Shown: piece after piece, positions 36,023 through 45,649 of the stretch
Numbering within the stretch: the stretch's first letter is position 1
Layout of the letters: every line of letters begins with the position of its first letter
DNA from: Sphaerotilus montanus
Lineage (GTDB): Bacteria; Pseudomonadota; Gammaproteobacteria; Burkholderiales; Burkholderiaceae_C
Direction: 5' to 3'
NCBI RefSeq assembly: GCF_013410775.1
Contig: NZ_JACCFH010000001.1
Location: 4,588,001 to 4,652,000 of the forward strand
DNA length: 64,000 nt
Made by a program: the position numbers and the translations under genes
The notes under the pieces: generated by a model
Database searches by the model: none
Told to the model about the DNA's origin: nothing
What the model saw: the letters and a program-made list of their open reading frames with translations, nothing else

Positions 36023-37636
36023 TCAATGCGGCGACGCGGCATCGATGTCCAGCGACTCGCCCACGTAGCGCCGTACACCAGGCGGCTGCTCGCCCAGGTG
36101 GAAGGCCAGACGGCGCACACGGAGCTGCACATCGTCGGCGGTGAAGCGCTCCTGTCGGCGCAGGTGCTCGACCCAGGTCTCGTCGACGAAGTACTCGACA
36201 TACCGCCCTGGCCGCTCGGTGTCGCGGAACAGCCCCCAGGACAGCGCGCCCTGCCGCAACCGCGCGCGCCGGGTGTGCTGCATCACGGCGGTGAAGTCGC
36301 GGGCGCGGGCCGGGTCGATCAGGTACTCGACCGTGACCATGACCGGCCCTTCGTCCGGACCGATCTCGATGGCCGGCTGCAGCGCATGGCTGGGCGATGC
36401 AGGGCGCAGGTCGGCATCCCCGCCCCCGGACACCGAGTAGCCGCGCACCAGGAACAGCACCACCGGCCCGCAGAGCGCCGCCGCGACCAGACTGTGCGGC
36501 ACCGAGCCCAGCAGGTCCGCCATCTGCCCCCACACCACGGCGCCCGAAGCCGAGCCGCCCATCAACGCCATCTGGTAGGTGGACATGCCCCGTGCGCGCA
36601 CCCAGTTGGGCAGCGCCAGTTGCGCCGACATCGTCAGCGTGTTAGCGCAGCTGATCCACGCCATGCCCCCCAGCGCCATCCCCATCGCGCTCAGCCACAG
36701 CCACGGCGACAGCGCCACCAGCAGCGTCATCGCCGAGACGATCAGCGAGGCGACCAGCACGATCCGGTCGCGGCTGTAACGCTCGCGCAGGCTCGGGATC
36801 ACCATCACCGCCACCATCGCGCCCAGGCCCATGCAGGACATCAGCAGCGTGAAGCTGCCCGCTCCGCCGCCAAGCTGTCGGGCCACCAGCGGCATCAGCG
36901 CAGTGAGTGCCGTGCTGAGAAAGAAGAAGACGAACACGCGCAGCAGCACCGAGCGCATCCGCGGGTTCTGCGCCACGTGCTGCACGCCCACCCGCATCGC
37001 ACCGACGAAACGCTCGCCCGGCAGCGCACTGACCCGCGGCTCGCTCTTCCAGCGCAGGATCTGCGCGAACGCCACCAGCGACAGCACGGCATTGAGCACG
37101 AACACCGCCGCGCTGCCCGCCGCCGCCAGCAGCGCGCCCGCCAGCACGGGGCCGATCACCCGCGAGAGATTCATCGCCATGGCCTGCAGCGCCAGCGCGC
37201 CGGAGAGCTTCGCGGTCGGCACGATGTCCGGCACGATCGCGGCGAACACCGGCCAGCGCGCGGCCAGCCCGATGCCGTTGGCAAACGTCAGCGCCAGCAG
37301 CAGTGGTGCGCTCAGGCCCCCGCCCAGCGACAACAGCGCCAGCACGGTCGCCACCGACGCCACCCAGAGTTGTGTGGACGCGAACCAGCGTCGGCGGTCC
37401 ACGATGTCGGCCAGCGCGCCGCTCGGCAGGCCCAGCAGGAACACCGGCAGCGTGGAGGCCGCGGACACGAGCGCCACCATGACAGCACTCGTGGTGAGTT
37501 GCGTCATCAGCCAGGCGGCAGCGACGTCGTTCATCCACATCGTCAGATTGGCCGCCAGCCAGGCCAGCCACAGCATGCGGAACACCGGCAGGCGCAGGGG
37601 CTGCAGCGCTGCGGGCAGTCGATCGGGGTCGATCAT
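36023..37636 (-). CDS. MFS transporter with C-terminal soluble domain (MFS_3 type)
   Basis: It has 537 residues. Twelve helices of an EntS-like exporter cover about 20-405, with VFLLGLPSGALADIVDRRRW as the helix 2-3 loop. A soluble C-terminal part of about 110 residues follows, with VTVEYLIDPARARDFTAVMQ and SWGLFRDTERPGRYVEYFVD; this is an antibiotic-monooxygenase-like domain found in this exporter family. ATG 37636 is chosen for its GGAG; TTG 37654 is an alternative. The substrate is unknown. Confidence 0.9.
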   Translation of the reverse strand: MIDPDRLPAALQPLRLPVFRMLWLAWLAANLTMWMNDVAAAWLMTQLTTSAVMVALVSAASTLPVFLLGLPSGALADIVDRRRWFASTQLWVASVATVLALLSLGGGLSAPLLLALTFANGIGLAARWPVFAAIVPDIVPTAKLSGALALQAMAMNLSRVIGPVLAGALLAAAGSAAVFVLNAVLSLVAFAQILRWKSEPRVSALPGERFVGAMRVGVQHVAQNPRMRSVLLRVFVFFFLSTALTALMPLVARQLGGGAGSFTLLMSCMGLGAMVAVMVIPSLRERYSRDRIVLVASLIVSAMTLLVALSPWLWLSAMGMALGGMAWISCANTLTMSAQLALPNWVRARGMSTYQMALMGGSASGAVVWGQMADLLGSVPHSLVAAALCGPVVLFLVRGYSVSGGGDADLRPASPSHALQPAIEIGPDEGPVMVTVEYLIDPARARDFTAVMQHTRRARLRQGALSWGLFRDTERPGRYVEYFVDETWVEHLRRQERFTADDVQLRVRRLAFHLGEQPPGVRRYVGESLDIDAASPH

Positions 37637-37668
37637 CGGGGGCGCTCCAGGCAAGGCTCCAAACGAAA

Positions 37669-37694
37669 AAGCCCCACCGCAAGGGGTGGGGCTT
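37669..37694 (-). terminator. Rho-independent terminator after tctA
   Basis: GGTGGGGC and GCCCCACC arms enclose a six-base loop. On the minus strand it ends in CTTTTTCG. It separates the TctA/TctB operon from the MFS gene downstream. Confidence 0.85.
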
Positions 37695-37733
37695 CAAGGG
37701 TAGCGGGACTCGCCGAGTCCTGCGCCACCAGGG

Positions 37734-39248
37734 TCAGTCGGCGTCCTGGAACGCTTCTTCGCGCTTGTTCTTGATCGACGGCAGCATCACCACCACGATC
37801 ATCAGGAACGCCGCGATCAGCAGGCCGGCCGACAGCGGGCGGGTCATGAAGGTCCCCCAGTCCCCACGCGACAGCAGCAGCGCGCGGCGCAGGTTCTCTT
37901 CCATCATCGGGCCGAGGATGAAGCCCAGCAGCAGCGGCGCCGGCTCGCAGTTCAGCTTGTAGAAGATGTAGCCGACCAGACCGAACAGCACCGCCATGTA
38001 GACGTCGAAGTTGTTGTTGTTCAGCGTGTACAGGCCGATGCAGCAGAACGTCAGGATGGCCGGGAACAGGAAGCGGTACGGCACCGTCAGCAGCTTGATC
38101 CAGATGCCGATCAGCGGCAGGTTCAGGATGACGAGCAGCAGGTTGCCGATCCACATCGAGGCGATCAGGCCCCAGAAGAGTTCCGGGTTGCTGGTCATCA
38201 CCTGCGGGCCGGGCTGGATGCCCTTGATCGTCATCGCGCCCACCATCAGCGCCATCACCGCGTTCGGCGGGATGCCCAGCGTCAGCATCGGGATGAAGGA
38301 GGTCTGCGCACCAGCGTTGTTGGCGGCTTCCGGACCGGCCACACCGCGGATGTTGCCTTGACCGAACGGCACTTCACCAGGACGGCCACGCGACTTCTTC
38401 TCGACCGTGTAGGCCGCGAACGAGGCCAGCAGCGCGCCGCCACCCGGCAGCACACCCAGCAGCGAGCCCAGCGCGGTGCCGCGCAGCACGGCGGGGAAGG
38501 CATCCTTGAAGTCTTCCTTCGTGGGCATCAGGCCCTTGACGTCCTTGGTGAACACTTCGCGGTGTTCGGCGGGACGGCCCAGGTTGGAGATGATCTCGCC
38601 GAAGCCGAACACGCCCATGGCGATCGTCACGAAGCCGATGCCGTCGGTGAGTTCCGGGATGTCGAACGAGAAGCGCGGCACGCCCGAGATGACGTCGGTG
38701 TTGATCTGGCCGAGCAGCAGGCCCAGCACGATCATCGCGATCGCCTTGACCAGCGAGCCCGAGGCCAGCACCACCGCGCCGATCAGGCCCAGCACCATCA
38801 GCGAGAAGTACTCGGCCGGGCCGAACTTGAACGCGAGTTCGGTCAGCGGCGGGGCGAAGGCGGCAATCACCAGCGTGCCGACACAGCCCGCGAAGAACGA
38901 GCCCAGACCAGCGGCAGCCAGCGCGGGACCGGCGCGGCCCTTGCGGGCCATCTGGTAGCCATCGAGCGCGGTCACGACCGACGAGGCTTCACCGGGCACG
39001 TTGATCAGGATGGCCGTGGTCGAGCCGCCGTACTGGGCGCCGTAGTAGATGCCCGACAGCATGATCAGCGCGGGTGTCGCATCCAGCGCGTAGATCGACG
39101 GCAGCAGCATCGCGATCGTCGCCACCGGGCCGAGGCCGGGCAGCACGCCGATCAGCGTGCCGAGGATGGCGCCGCCGAGGGCGTAGAACAGGTTCTGGAA
39201 GGTCGCCGCGGTCTGGAAACCGAGCGCCAGGTTGCTCATCAGGTCCAT
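37734..39248 (-). CDS. tctA: Tripartite tricarboxylate transporter permease TctA
   Basis: It has 504 residues and about twelve helices. GALLGTLIGVLPGLGPVATI-type sequence near residue 25 and YYGAQYGGSTTAILINVPGE (about 68-87) are the family signatures. AAYTVEKKSRGRPGEVPFGQ and FIPMLTLGIPPNAVMALM follow. It imports citrate-like or other carboxylates with TctB and a Bug receptor. It follows tctB by 13 bases. No receptor gene is adjacent. Confidence 0.95.
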   Translation of the reverse strand: MDLMSNLALGFQTAATFQNLFYALGGAILGTLIGVLPGLGPVATIAMLLPSIYALDATPALIMLSGIYYGAQYGGSTTAILINVPGEASSVVTALDGYQMARKGRAGPALAAAGLGSFFAGCVGTLVIAAFAPPLTELAFKFGPAEYFSLMVLGLIGAVVLASGSLVKAIAMIVLGLLLGQINTDVISGVPRFSFDIPELTDGIGFVTIAMGVFGFGEIISNLGRPAEHREVFTKDVKGLMPTKEDFKDAFPAVLRGTALGSLLGVLPGGGALLASFAAYTVEKKSRGRPGEVPFGQGNIRGVAGPEAANNAGAQTSFIPMLTLGIPPNAVMALMVGAMTIKGIQPGPQVMTSNPELFWGLIASMWIGNLLLVILNLPLIGIWIKLLTVPYRFLFPAILTFCCIGLYTLNNNNFDVYMAVLFGLVGYIFYKLNCEPAPLLLGFILGPMMEENLRRALLLSRGDWGTFMTRPLSAGLLIAAFLMIVVVMLPSIKNKREEAFQDAD

Positions 39249-39261
39249 GGTCGTGGCCTCC

Positions 39262-39732
39262 TCAGGAGCCGAAGCCGAAGATCGTCGGCCACAGCGGAAT
39301 GGTCAGCCCCAGGCCCTTCGAGAAGATGCCCCACGAAGCGAAGGTCAGCACGGCGGCGTTGATCGCGGCGCCCTTGACCGTGAATTCATCGCTGGCCGTG
39401 GCCGACAGGAACACCAGCAGCGGCAAGGTGATGAACATGCCCAGACGCGGCAGCAGGAAGCCGAACAACGCCACCGAGGCCAGGATGATGATCAGCGGAC
39501 GCCAGGCGAAGGCACCGACCGGTTCACCGTCCGGCGTGTCCTTGGTCAGGGATCCAAAGATCACCATGGCGCCCAGCATGGACATCAGCACCCCCAGCCC
39601 GAACGGGAAGTAGGCCGGGCCTGGTCGGGCGGAATTGCCGAAGCTGTAGTCCAGCGAGCCGACGGCAAACGCCACCCCGACCCCCAGGAACATCAGACCC
39701 GACCAGAAGTCTTTCTGGCTCTTGATTTGCAC
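39262..39732 (-). CDS. tctB: Tripartite tricarboxylate transporter small subunit TctB
   Basis: It has 156 residues with four hydrophobic segments. KDFWSGLMFLGVGVAFAVGS and ARPGPAYFPFGLGVLMSMLG are the family pattern. It is the first gene of the pair with tctA. In related operons the receptor gene stands before it; here the upstream gene is an unrelated ATPase. Confidence 0.9.
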   Translation of the reverse strand: MQIKSQKDFWSGLMFLGVGVAFAVGSLDYSFGNSARPGPAYFPFGLGVLMSMLGAMVIFGSLTKDTPDGEPVGAFAWRPLIIILASVALFGFLLPRLGMFITLPLLVFLSATASDEFTVKGAAINAAVLTFASWGIFSKGLGLTIPLWPTIFGFGS

Positions 39733-39838
39733 GCGTCATCTCCTCATCGATCAATCGGACACAGCCCGAAGGCCGGATGACTGATTCTAGAAAGCGACCC
39801 CGCGGGATCTGCTGTGGATTCCACTTAGCGGAGCAAGA

Positions 39839-41638
39839 TCATGCCTGCCAGCCCGGCGTCGAACGCAAAACCTCCTCCAGCGTGGTGCGCCCCTCGGCGA
39901 CCTGGCGCAGGCCGGCGCGGCGCAGTGGCTGCAGCCCGTCCGACAGGCTCTGGCGGCGCAACAGCGCCAGATCGGGCACCTCCCGCACGGCACCACGCAC
40001 CGCCTCGTTCACCGTGAGCAGCTCGAACAGGCCGCGCCGCCCGCGAAAACCACTCTGCCGGCAAGCCGGGCAGCCCACCGGACGGTGCGGCTGGAAGGGC
40101 TCGTTCTCGGCCAGCACCTGCACATCCGGCAGCGCCGCCTGCAGCGCGGGCAGCGTCAGCGACAGGTCCGGCTGGCGGCAGGCCGGACAGAGCTGGCGCA
40201 CCAGCCGCTGCGCCAGCACGCCGATCAGCGTCGCGCTGATGAGGTAGGGCGCCACCCCCAGGTCCAGCAGCCGCGTGATGGCGCTGGCGGCGTCGTTGGT
40301 GTGCAGCGTCGAGAAGACCAGGTGGCCGGTGAGCGCGGCCTGCACCGCCATCTCCGCGGTGGCGAGGTCGCGGATCTCGCCGATCATGAGGATGTCCGGG
40401 TCCTGGCGCATCAGGGTGCGCAGGCCGCTGGCGAAGTCGAGGTCGAGCGCCGGCTGCACCTGCGTCTGGTTGAAGGCCGGCTCGATCATCTCGATCGGGT
40501 CCTCGATGGTGCAGACGTTGACCTCGTCGGTGGCCAGCCGCTTCAGCGTGGCGTAGAGCGTGGTGGTCTTGCCGCTGCCGGTCGGGCCGGTGACGAGGAC
40601 GATGCCGTGCGGCTGCGCGGTCAGGCCCTGCCAGCGCTGCGCGTCCAGCGCGGTGAAGCCGAGGCCCTCGACCGGCTGCACGGCGGTTTCCGGGTCGAAG
40701 ATGCGCATCACCAGCTTCTCGCCGAAGGCGGTGGGCAACGTGGACAGGCGCATCTCGATCTCGTCGCCCTTGGGGCTGCGGGTCTTGATGCGGCCGTCCT
40801 GGGCACGGCGGCGCTCGATCACGTCCATGCGGCCGAGCAGCTTGATGCGCGCGGTCACCGCGGCCATCACCGTCTGCGGCAGCTGGTAGACCGTGTGCAG
40901 CACGCCGTCGATGCGCAGCCGGATCACGCACTGGTCGCGGCGGGGTTCCAGGTGGATGTCGCTGGCGCGCTGCTCGAAGGCGTAGGTCCACAGCCAGTCC
41001 ACCACCTGCACGACGCCCTGGTCGTTGGCATCGAGCTGCTTGTGCTTGCCGAGTTCGACCAGCTGCTCGAAGTTGACCGAGGCACTCACCTCGCCGGTCT
41101 TCTGCGCGGCGCGCACCGAGCGGGCCAGGTTGTAGAACTCGACCGTGTAGCGCGCGATGTCCAGCGGGTTGGCCACCACCAGCCGCACCGTCTTGCGGGT
41201 GTGCTGCGCGATCTCGCTGATCCAGTCCACGACAAAGGGATCGCAGGTGGCCACGACCACTTCGGCCGCCCCCACCTGCACCGGCAGCACACGCCGCCGC
41301 TCGGCGTAGCTGACCGACATCACCTCGGTCACCTTCGCCACATCGACCTTGATGGGGTCGATGCGCAGATACGGCAGGCTCACGCGCTGGGCCAGCCAGC
41401 GGGTCAGCGCCTCCAGATCCAGCGCATCCATGCTGCGCGCGTGGCGCAGGCCGGCGTTGGCCAGCCGCACCAGCGGGTGCTGGGCACTGTCGCCGGCGCC
41501 CAGCCGCTGGGCCAGCTGGGCCGCGTCGCCAGCGCGCACGATGTCGTCCTCGACCAGCCAGTGCAGCAGGTCGCGCCAGGTCAGCGGCCCCTGGTGCGAC
41601 TGCAGGCTCGGGGCGGGACGTTGGGGGGTGAGGCTCAT
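39839..41638 (-). CDS. GspE/PilB-type secretion ATPase (orphan)
   Basis: Hexameric ATPase of type II secretion or type IV pilus assembly, 599 residues. The N-terminal MshEN-like domain covers about 80-180, and the core has LVTGPTGSGKTTTLYATLKR (Walker A), TIEDPIEMIEP, GEIRDLATAEMAVQAALTGH and FSTLHTNDAASAITRL. The Zn-binding pairs CPAC and CPAC lie about 45 residues apart. The start ATG 41638 has GGGAG before it. No other gsp or pil gene is near, so its machine lies elsewhere. Confidence 0.92.
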   Translation of the reverse strand: MSLTPQRPAPSLQSHQGPLTWRDLLHWLVEDDIVRAGDAAQLAQRLGAGDSAQHPLVRLANAGLRHARSMDALDLEALTRWLAQRVSLPYLRIDPIKVDVAKVTEVMSVSYAERRRVLPVQVGAAEVVVATCDPFVVDWISEIAQHTRKTVRLVVANPLDIARYTVEFYNLARSVRAAQKTGEVSASVNFEQLVELGKHKQLDANDQGVVQVVDWLWTYAFEQRASDIHLEPRRDQCVIRLRIDGVLHTVYQLPQTVMAAVTARIKLLGRMDVIERRRAQDGRIKTRSPKGDEIEMRLSTLPTAFGEKLVMRIFDPETAVQPVEGLGFTALDAQRWQGLTAQPHGIVLVTGPTGSGKTTTLYATLKRLATDEVNVCTIEDPIEMIEPAFNQTQVQPALDLDFASGLRTLMRQDPDILMIGEIRDLATAEMAVQAALTGHLVFSTLHTNDAASAITRLLDLGVAPYLISATLIGVLAQRLVRQLCPACRQPDLSLTLPALQAALPDVQVLAENEPFQPHRPVGCPACRQSGFRGRRGLFELLTVNEAVRGAVREVPDLALLRRQSLSDGLQPLRRAGLRQVAEGRTTLEEVLRSTPGWQA

Positions 41639-41681
41639 GTTCGACTCCCGAAATCTCGGAGCCGATCTTGACAGATCCGCC

Positions 41682-42581
41682 TCAGCCGACGATGTCTGCC
41701 GCGTCAACCGCCGGTGTCGCCGCCACCGTGGCGGTCTTGCGGCGCGGCGCCGGCAGCGGCCCGATCAGCCCCAGCCAGCGCACGGCCTTGAGCCCGCAGC
41801 GCTCGGTGACCCGCACGGCCCGTTCGCGCAGCACGGCGTCATCCGGACGCTGCCCGCCCTTGATGGCCACGACGATGGTGTTGCCCTCGTCCGTCGGCGC
41901 CAGCATCAGCACCTGCCCGCCGCCGGGGGCGAAGGCCACCTCGATGCGCCGCGCACTGCGCGTGAAGCTGGCGTTGCGGCCGAACAGATTGACCACGAGC
42001 ACGCCGCCCTCGGCCAGCACGGCGTGGCAGTTGCGGTAGAAAGCTTCGTCGTCGAGCACGGGCGCGGCGGCCTGGTGGTCGTAGAGATCGATGCCGAGCA
42101 CGTCGGCGCTGCCGTGGTGGGCCGGATCGACCACCCAGGCGGCGGCGTCGGCCTCGACCACGTGCAGGCGCTCGTCGTTCGCTGGCAGGCGGAACCACTG
42201 CCGGCAGGCCGCGATCACCTGCGGATTCAGTTCGACCGCGGTCGTGTGCAGCCCGAGTTCGGTGTGGCAGAAGCGGGTCAGCGCGGCAGCGCCCAGGCCG
42301 AGCTGCACGACGCGGGTGTCGTCCAGCGTGTCCGGGTCGCGCAGCAGCAGCCAGACCATCATGCGCTGCACGTACTCCAGCTCCAGCGCGCGCGGCTTGC
42401 GCAGCCGCATGGCGCCCTGCACCCAGGGTGTTTCGCCAAGGTGCAGGTAGCGCACGCCGTAGAATTCGGAGATCGACGCCGAAGGCAGCGCGCGCGGCGC
42501 CCCGGACTTGCGCCGGGAACGGACAGGGTTGGTCGGGGTGGCGGTGGACGGTTCGTCGTCGGGCAGGTTGTGCGAGTTCAT
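41682..42581 (-). CDS. Spermidine synthase-like (methyltransferase-fold) protein
   Basis: It has 299 residues. The fold is a Rossmann methyltransferase: VVQLGLGAAALTRFCHTELG, TTAVELNPQVIAACRQWF, and DVLGIDLYDHQAAAPVLDDE correspond to the polyamine synthase motifs. The canonical GGGDG is replaced by LGLGAAAL, so aminopropyl transfer is uncertain. The N-terminal 40 residues are Pro/Ser/Arg-rich. Its stop and start overlap neighbours by four bases (the glycosylase stop). Confidence 0.85.
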   Translation of the reverse strand: MNSHNLPDDEPSTATPTNPVRSRRKSGAPRALPSASISEFYGVRYLHLGETPWVQGAMRLRKPRALELEYVQRMMVWLLLRDPDTLDDTRVVQLGLGAAALTRFCHTELGLHTTAVELNPQVIAACRQWFRLPANDERLHVVEADAAAWVVDPAHHGSADVLGIDLYDHQAAAPVLDDEAFYRNCHAVLAEGGVLVVNLFGRNASFTRSARRIEVAFAPGGGQVLMLAPTDEGNTIVVAIKGGQRPDDAVLRERAVRVTERCGLKAVRWLGLIGPLPAPRRKTATVAATPAVDAADIVG

Positions 42582-43072
42582 GCCAGATCGTAAAGCGCAA
42601 ACACGGCCCGCCACGCGTCCAGCTTGCGCTCGAAGGACCAGCTGGCGTTCGCAGGGCTGGTCGAGGGCAGGCGGTGCACCTCGAAACCGAGCGCGCGCAG
42701 GTGCCGCATCACCCGGGCCGACTCGCCCCCGTTGTGCGCCACCGCGACCAGCCCGGGGGCCTGCGTCCGCAGTGTCGTGAAGTCGTTGAGCTCGGGCGCT
42801 TCGATGTCGGCGTCCAGACTGCCCTCGCGGCGGCAGTGGGCGTAGACGTCCCAGATGCCGAGCCCGCGGGCGCGCACCACGCCGAGCCGCTCCGCATACG
42901 ACAGGCTGCGCAGATCGACCGACCACAGCGCCGACAGGATCGGCCAGAACTGGTTGCGCGGGTGGCCGTAGTACTGCTGCTGCGCCAGCGAGGCCACGCC
43001 CGGGAAACTGCCCAGCACCACCAGCCGTGTAGTGGGCGCGACCACGGGCGGAAATCCAGTCAGGCGCGTCAT
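42578..43072 (-). CDS. DNA-deoxyinosine (hypoxanthine) glycosylase, MUG-like
   Basis: It has 164 residues. LVVLGSFPGVASLAQQQYYG, HPRNQFWPILSALW and RLPSTSPANASW are the diagnostic motifs of the deoxyinosine glycosylase group of the uracil-DNA glycosylase superfamily. The enzyme removes hypoxanthine from DNA. ATG 43072 overlaps the TatD stop (ATGA) and is preferred; a GTG at 43084 is possible. Confidence 0.9.
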   Translation of the reverse strand: MTRLTGFPPVVAPTTRLVVLGSFPGVASLAQQQYYGHPRNQFWPILSALWSVDLRSLSYAERLGVVRARGLGIWDVYAHCRREGSLDADIEAPELNDFTTLRTQAPGLVAVAHNGGESARVMRHLRALGFEVHRLPSTSPANASWSFERKLDAWRAVFALYDLA

Positions 43073-43893
43073 GCCGGCAGCCACTGCGCCAGCCGCGGCA
43101 AGGCGGCGCAGACGTTGGCGGTGGTGATGGCCGCGGTCTCCTCCAGCGTCCAGCCGCGCAGACCGGCGAGCGTCTCGGCGATGCGGGGCAGCTCGGCCGG
43201 CTCGTTGCGGCTGCCCAGGCCCTGCGCGCGCTCGCCGGCGGTGCGGTAGCGCCAGTGCGGCGGGATGTCGGGCGCGTCGGTCTCCAGCACGATGGCATCG
43301 GCGGGCAGGATCTGCGCCAGCCGGCGGATCTGCAAGGCGCGCTCGAAGGTCATCGCGCCACCGAAACCGAGCCGGAAGCCCAGGTCGATGAAGGCGCGTG
43401 CCTGCTGCTCGCTGCCGTTGAAGGCATGGGCGATGCCACCGCGCACGCCGGCGCGGCGCAGGTGCTTGAGCAGCACGTCGGCCGAACGGCGCACATGGAG
43501 GATCACCGGCAGATCCACGCTGCGGGCCAGCACGAGCTGCGCGGCGTAGAAGCGCTCCTGGGTCGCCCAGTCCAGCCCCGGCACGAAGCCGTCGAGGCCG
43601 ATTTCTCCGACGGCGACCAGACGCTCATCGCCAAGGTGTTCGTGTAGCGCGCGGGCGAGCTGGTCCAGGGCATCCGAGGGTTGCCGGTGTACATAGAGCG
43701 GATGCAGACCCAGCGCGTAGACCTGCCCCGTGGCGTGGGCCAGCGTGCGCACGCCCTCGAAATGCGCGGCCTCCACGGACGGAATCACCAGCAGTCCGAC
43801 GCCCGTGGCCCGCGCACGCGCCACCACGGCGCCGCGATCGGCGTCGAATTCCGGGGCGTCGAGGTGGCAGTGCGAATCGATCCAGAGGGGCAT
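43069..43893 (-). CDS. tatD: TatD family metal-dependent hydrolase (DNase)
   Basis: It has 274 residues. The start MPLWIDSHCHLDAPEFDADR contains the metal-binding HxH. PVILHVRRSADVLLKHLR, GGIAHAFNGSEQQARAFIDL and LETDAPDIPP complete the TatD signature. Such proteins are Mg-dependent DNases in repair. It overlaps the glycosylase gene and so is probably co-translated with it. YcfH- and YjjV-type paralogues cannot be told apart here. Confidence 0.9.
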   Translation of the reverse strand: MPLWIDSHCHLDAPEFDADRGAVVARARATGVGLLVIPSVEAAHFEGVRTLAHATGQVYALGLHPLYVHRQPSDALDQLARALHEHLGDERLVAVGEIGLDGFVPGLDWATQERFYAAQLVLARSVDLPVILHVRRSADVLLKHLRRAGVRGGIAHAFNGSEQQARAFIDLGFRLGFGGAMTFERALQIRRLAQILPADAIVLETDAPDIPPHWRYRTAGERAQGLGSRNEPAELPRIAETLAGLRGWTLEETAAITTANVCAALPRLAQWLPA

Positions 43894-43945
43894 GCGGAGC
43901 GCGGCGAGTGATGACCGATGACCACTCCGCAGTCCGGATCGGTGA

Positions 43946-45649
43946 TCAGTCCGTCGCGGAGGGGTTCAGGTGACGCGAGAGCTTATCGCGTGCCCGGCGC
44001 ATCGCGCCGCGCACCTGCTCGGTATCGAGCGCCAGCGCGTTGTGGTAGCGGCCCATCACGGCGGTCAGTGCCGCGGGCTGGGCGGGCTGCGGCAGCTCGG
44101 TCACCGCCACGATCTCGTTGGCGCAGCTGGCGACCAGCTTGATCCAGCCTGCCGGCGTCGTCGGGCTGAGGACCCGCCGGTCGAGCGGAATCGGCTTGAC
44201 CCGCTGGCGCAGCGAATCGCTCAGTCCCCACAGGCGCAGGAAGGCCGTTGCCAGGCCGGGCAGATCGACGCCCAGGACTGCCAACGTCGCGGTTTCCTCG
44301 CTGATCGGCTGGCCGCTGCCGACATCCCCTGCCGCCTTCAGGCGCGCGATCTGCTGCAGTTCGTCAGGGAAATGGTAGGCCGCCAGCAGCGTGCCGAGGT
44401 GCTGGAATTGGGCCGCCAGCAGCGCCGCTTCGGCATCCATGCCTGCCGGGGCCAGGCACTCGGCCAGATGCCCCGCCAGCAAGGCACGGTTCATGGCGGT
44501 CTCGAAGGCCCGGACAAAGGCGGGCTTGAGTGTGCCTGGCCAGGATTTCATGCTGCCGGCGACGCGGCGCAAGCCATTCGTGCCCATGAGCTGCATGGCG
44601 CGGTTGACGGTGATGACCGCCTCGTCGACGCTCACGGCCGAGGCCTCCGCCGAGTTCGCCGCACGCAAGAGGGCCAGGCTCAGCCCGATGTCTTCCAGCA
44701 GGACATCGACCACCGTGTCCAGCCGCTGCTGCTCCATGCCGATGATCTGCGTGACCCGGTTGACCAGCATCGGACGTGCCGGCAGATGCCCACCGCGGCG
44801 GATGCGCTCGGCCAGCAGGGCGTCGAAGCCGTTGTCGTCCAGCAACTGGGTCTGGCGCCAGTTGCCAAGGACCCGCTCGAAACTGCGGGCGTGCAGGAAG
44901 CGCCGCTGCGGATGCAGGTCGATCGCCCGGTTGATGATCAGGCGCAGCGAGTCCGGCACTGGTTGAGGTACCTGGATCGGCAGACGCAGATCGATGGTGC
45001 TCATCTGACCGAGCAGCGTGGGCATGTCGGCCTCGCCAACGGGCGGATGTCCCATCAGCCAGTGCTGCACCAGCAGTCCGCAGGCCGCGATCTCGCGGGA
45101 CAGCAAGTGACTGAATCCTGGCGACGCCAGGCCAGGCACCGTCGCCTGGCGCGCCCCGGCCAACGCAACGCCCAGGCCACAGCCCCACAGGCGCAGTCGC
45201 CCCGTCGAATCCGCCATCAGGGTGTGGAGACCGAGATCGCCATGCACCATGCCTGCTTCGTGGACATAGGACAGCCCGTCCAGCAGGTCATGTCCGCGAC
45301 GCACGACATCGTCGAGACTGAGCACCGTCGGCGCCACCAGAGGCGCCTCCAGGTCCGATGGCTCGGCATCACAGACCAGATAGGGGAACCGGTCCACGCA
45401 GCCCACCTTGCGCACAGGCACCAGCCGCGGGTGCACCAGTCGGGCCGCCCGCTTCGCGTCCTCGACACAGCGTTCACGCAAGGCCTGGGACGCCACCGGG
45501 TAGGTCGAGGCGAGCAGACGCACCGGCTGCCCGGTGCGCATGTCGGTCGCCAGCCAGGCGATGGTGAGCGTGCTGCGCCCCAGCATGCGCAAGAGCCCGA
45601 ATTCAGCAAAGGTACGCAGCACGGGAGCTGCCGTCACGGCGTCGTTCAT
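43946..45649 (-). CDS. Pseudokinase-HDOD domain protein
   Basis: It has 567 residues in two domains. Residues about 10-270 have a protein-kinase fold: YVHEAGMVHGDLGLHTLM (about 128-145) stands at the catalytic loop with HGD for HRD, and RLRLWGCGLG for the DFG segment, with no clear Gly-loop and no VAIK lysine. Residues about 290-500 form an HDOD domain (LLEDIGLSLALLRAANSAEA, QLMGTNGLRRVAGS). HDOD proteins act in signalling and motility. It is probably a catalytically inactive kinase acting as a scaffold. Start ATG 45649 is not supported by a strong ribosome site. Confidence 0.8.
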   Translation of the reverse strand: MNDAVTAAPVLRTFAEFGLLRMLGRSTLTIAWLATDMRTGQPVRLLASTYPVASQALRERCVEDAKRAARLVHPRLVPVRKVGCVDRFPYLVCDAEPSDLEAPLVAPTVLSLDDVVRRGHDLLDGLSYVHEAGMVHGDLGLHTLMADSTGRLRLWGCGLGVALAGARQATVPGLASPGFSHLLSREIAACGLLVQHWLMGHPPVGEADMPTLLGQMSTIDLRLPIQVPQPVPDSLRLIINRAIDLHPQRRFLHARSFERVLGNWRQTQLLDDNGFDALLAERIRRGGHLPARPMLVNRVTQIIGMEQQRLDTVVDVLLEDIGLSLALLRAANSAEASAVSVDEAVITVNRAMQLMGTNGLRRVAGSMKSWPGTLKPAFVRAFETAMNRALLAGHLAECLAPAGMDAEAALLAAQFQHLGTLLAAYHFPDELQQIARLKAAGDVGSGQPISEETATLAVLGVDLPGLATAFLRLWGLSDSLRQRVKPIPLDRRVLSPTTPAGWIKLVASCANEIVAVTELPQPAQPAALTAVMGRYHNALALDTEQVRGAMRRARDKLSRHLNPSATD

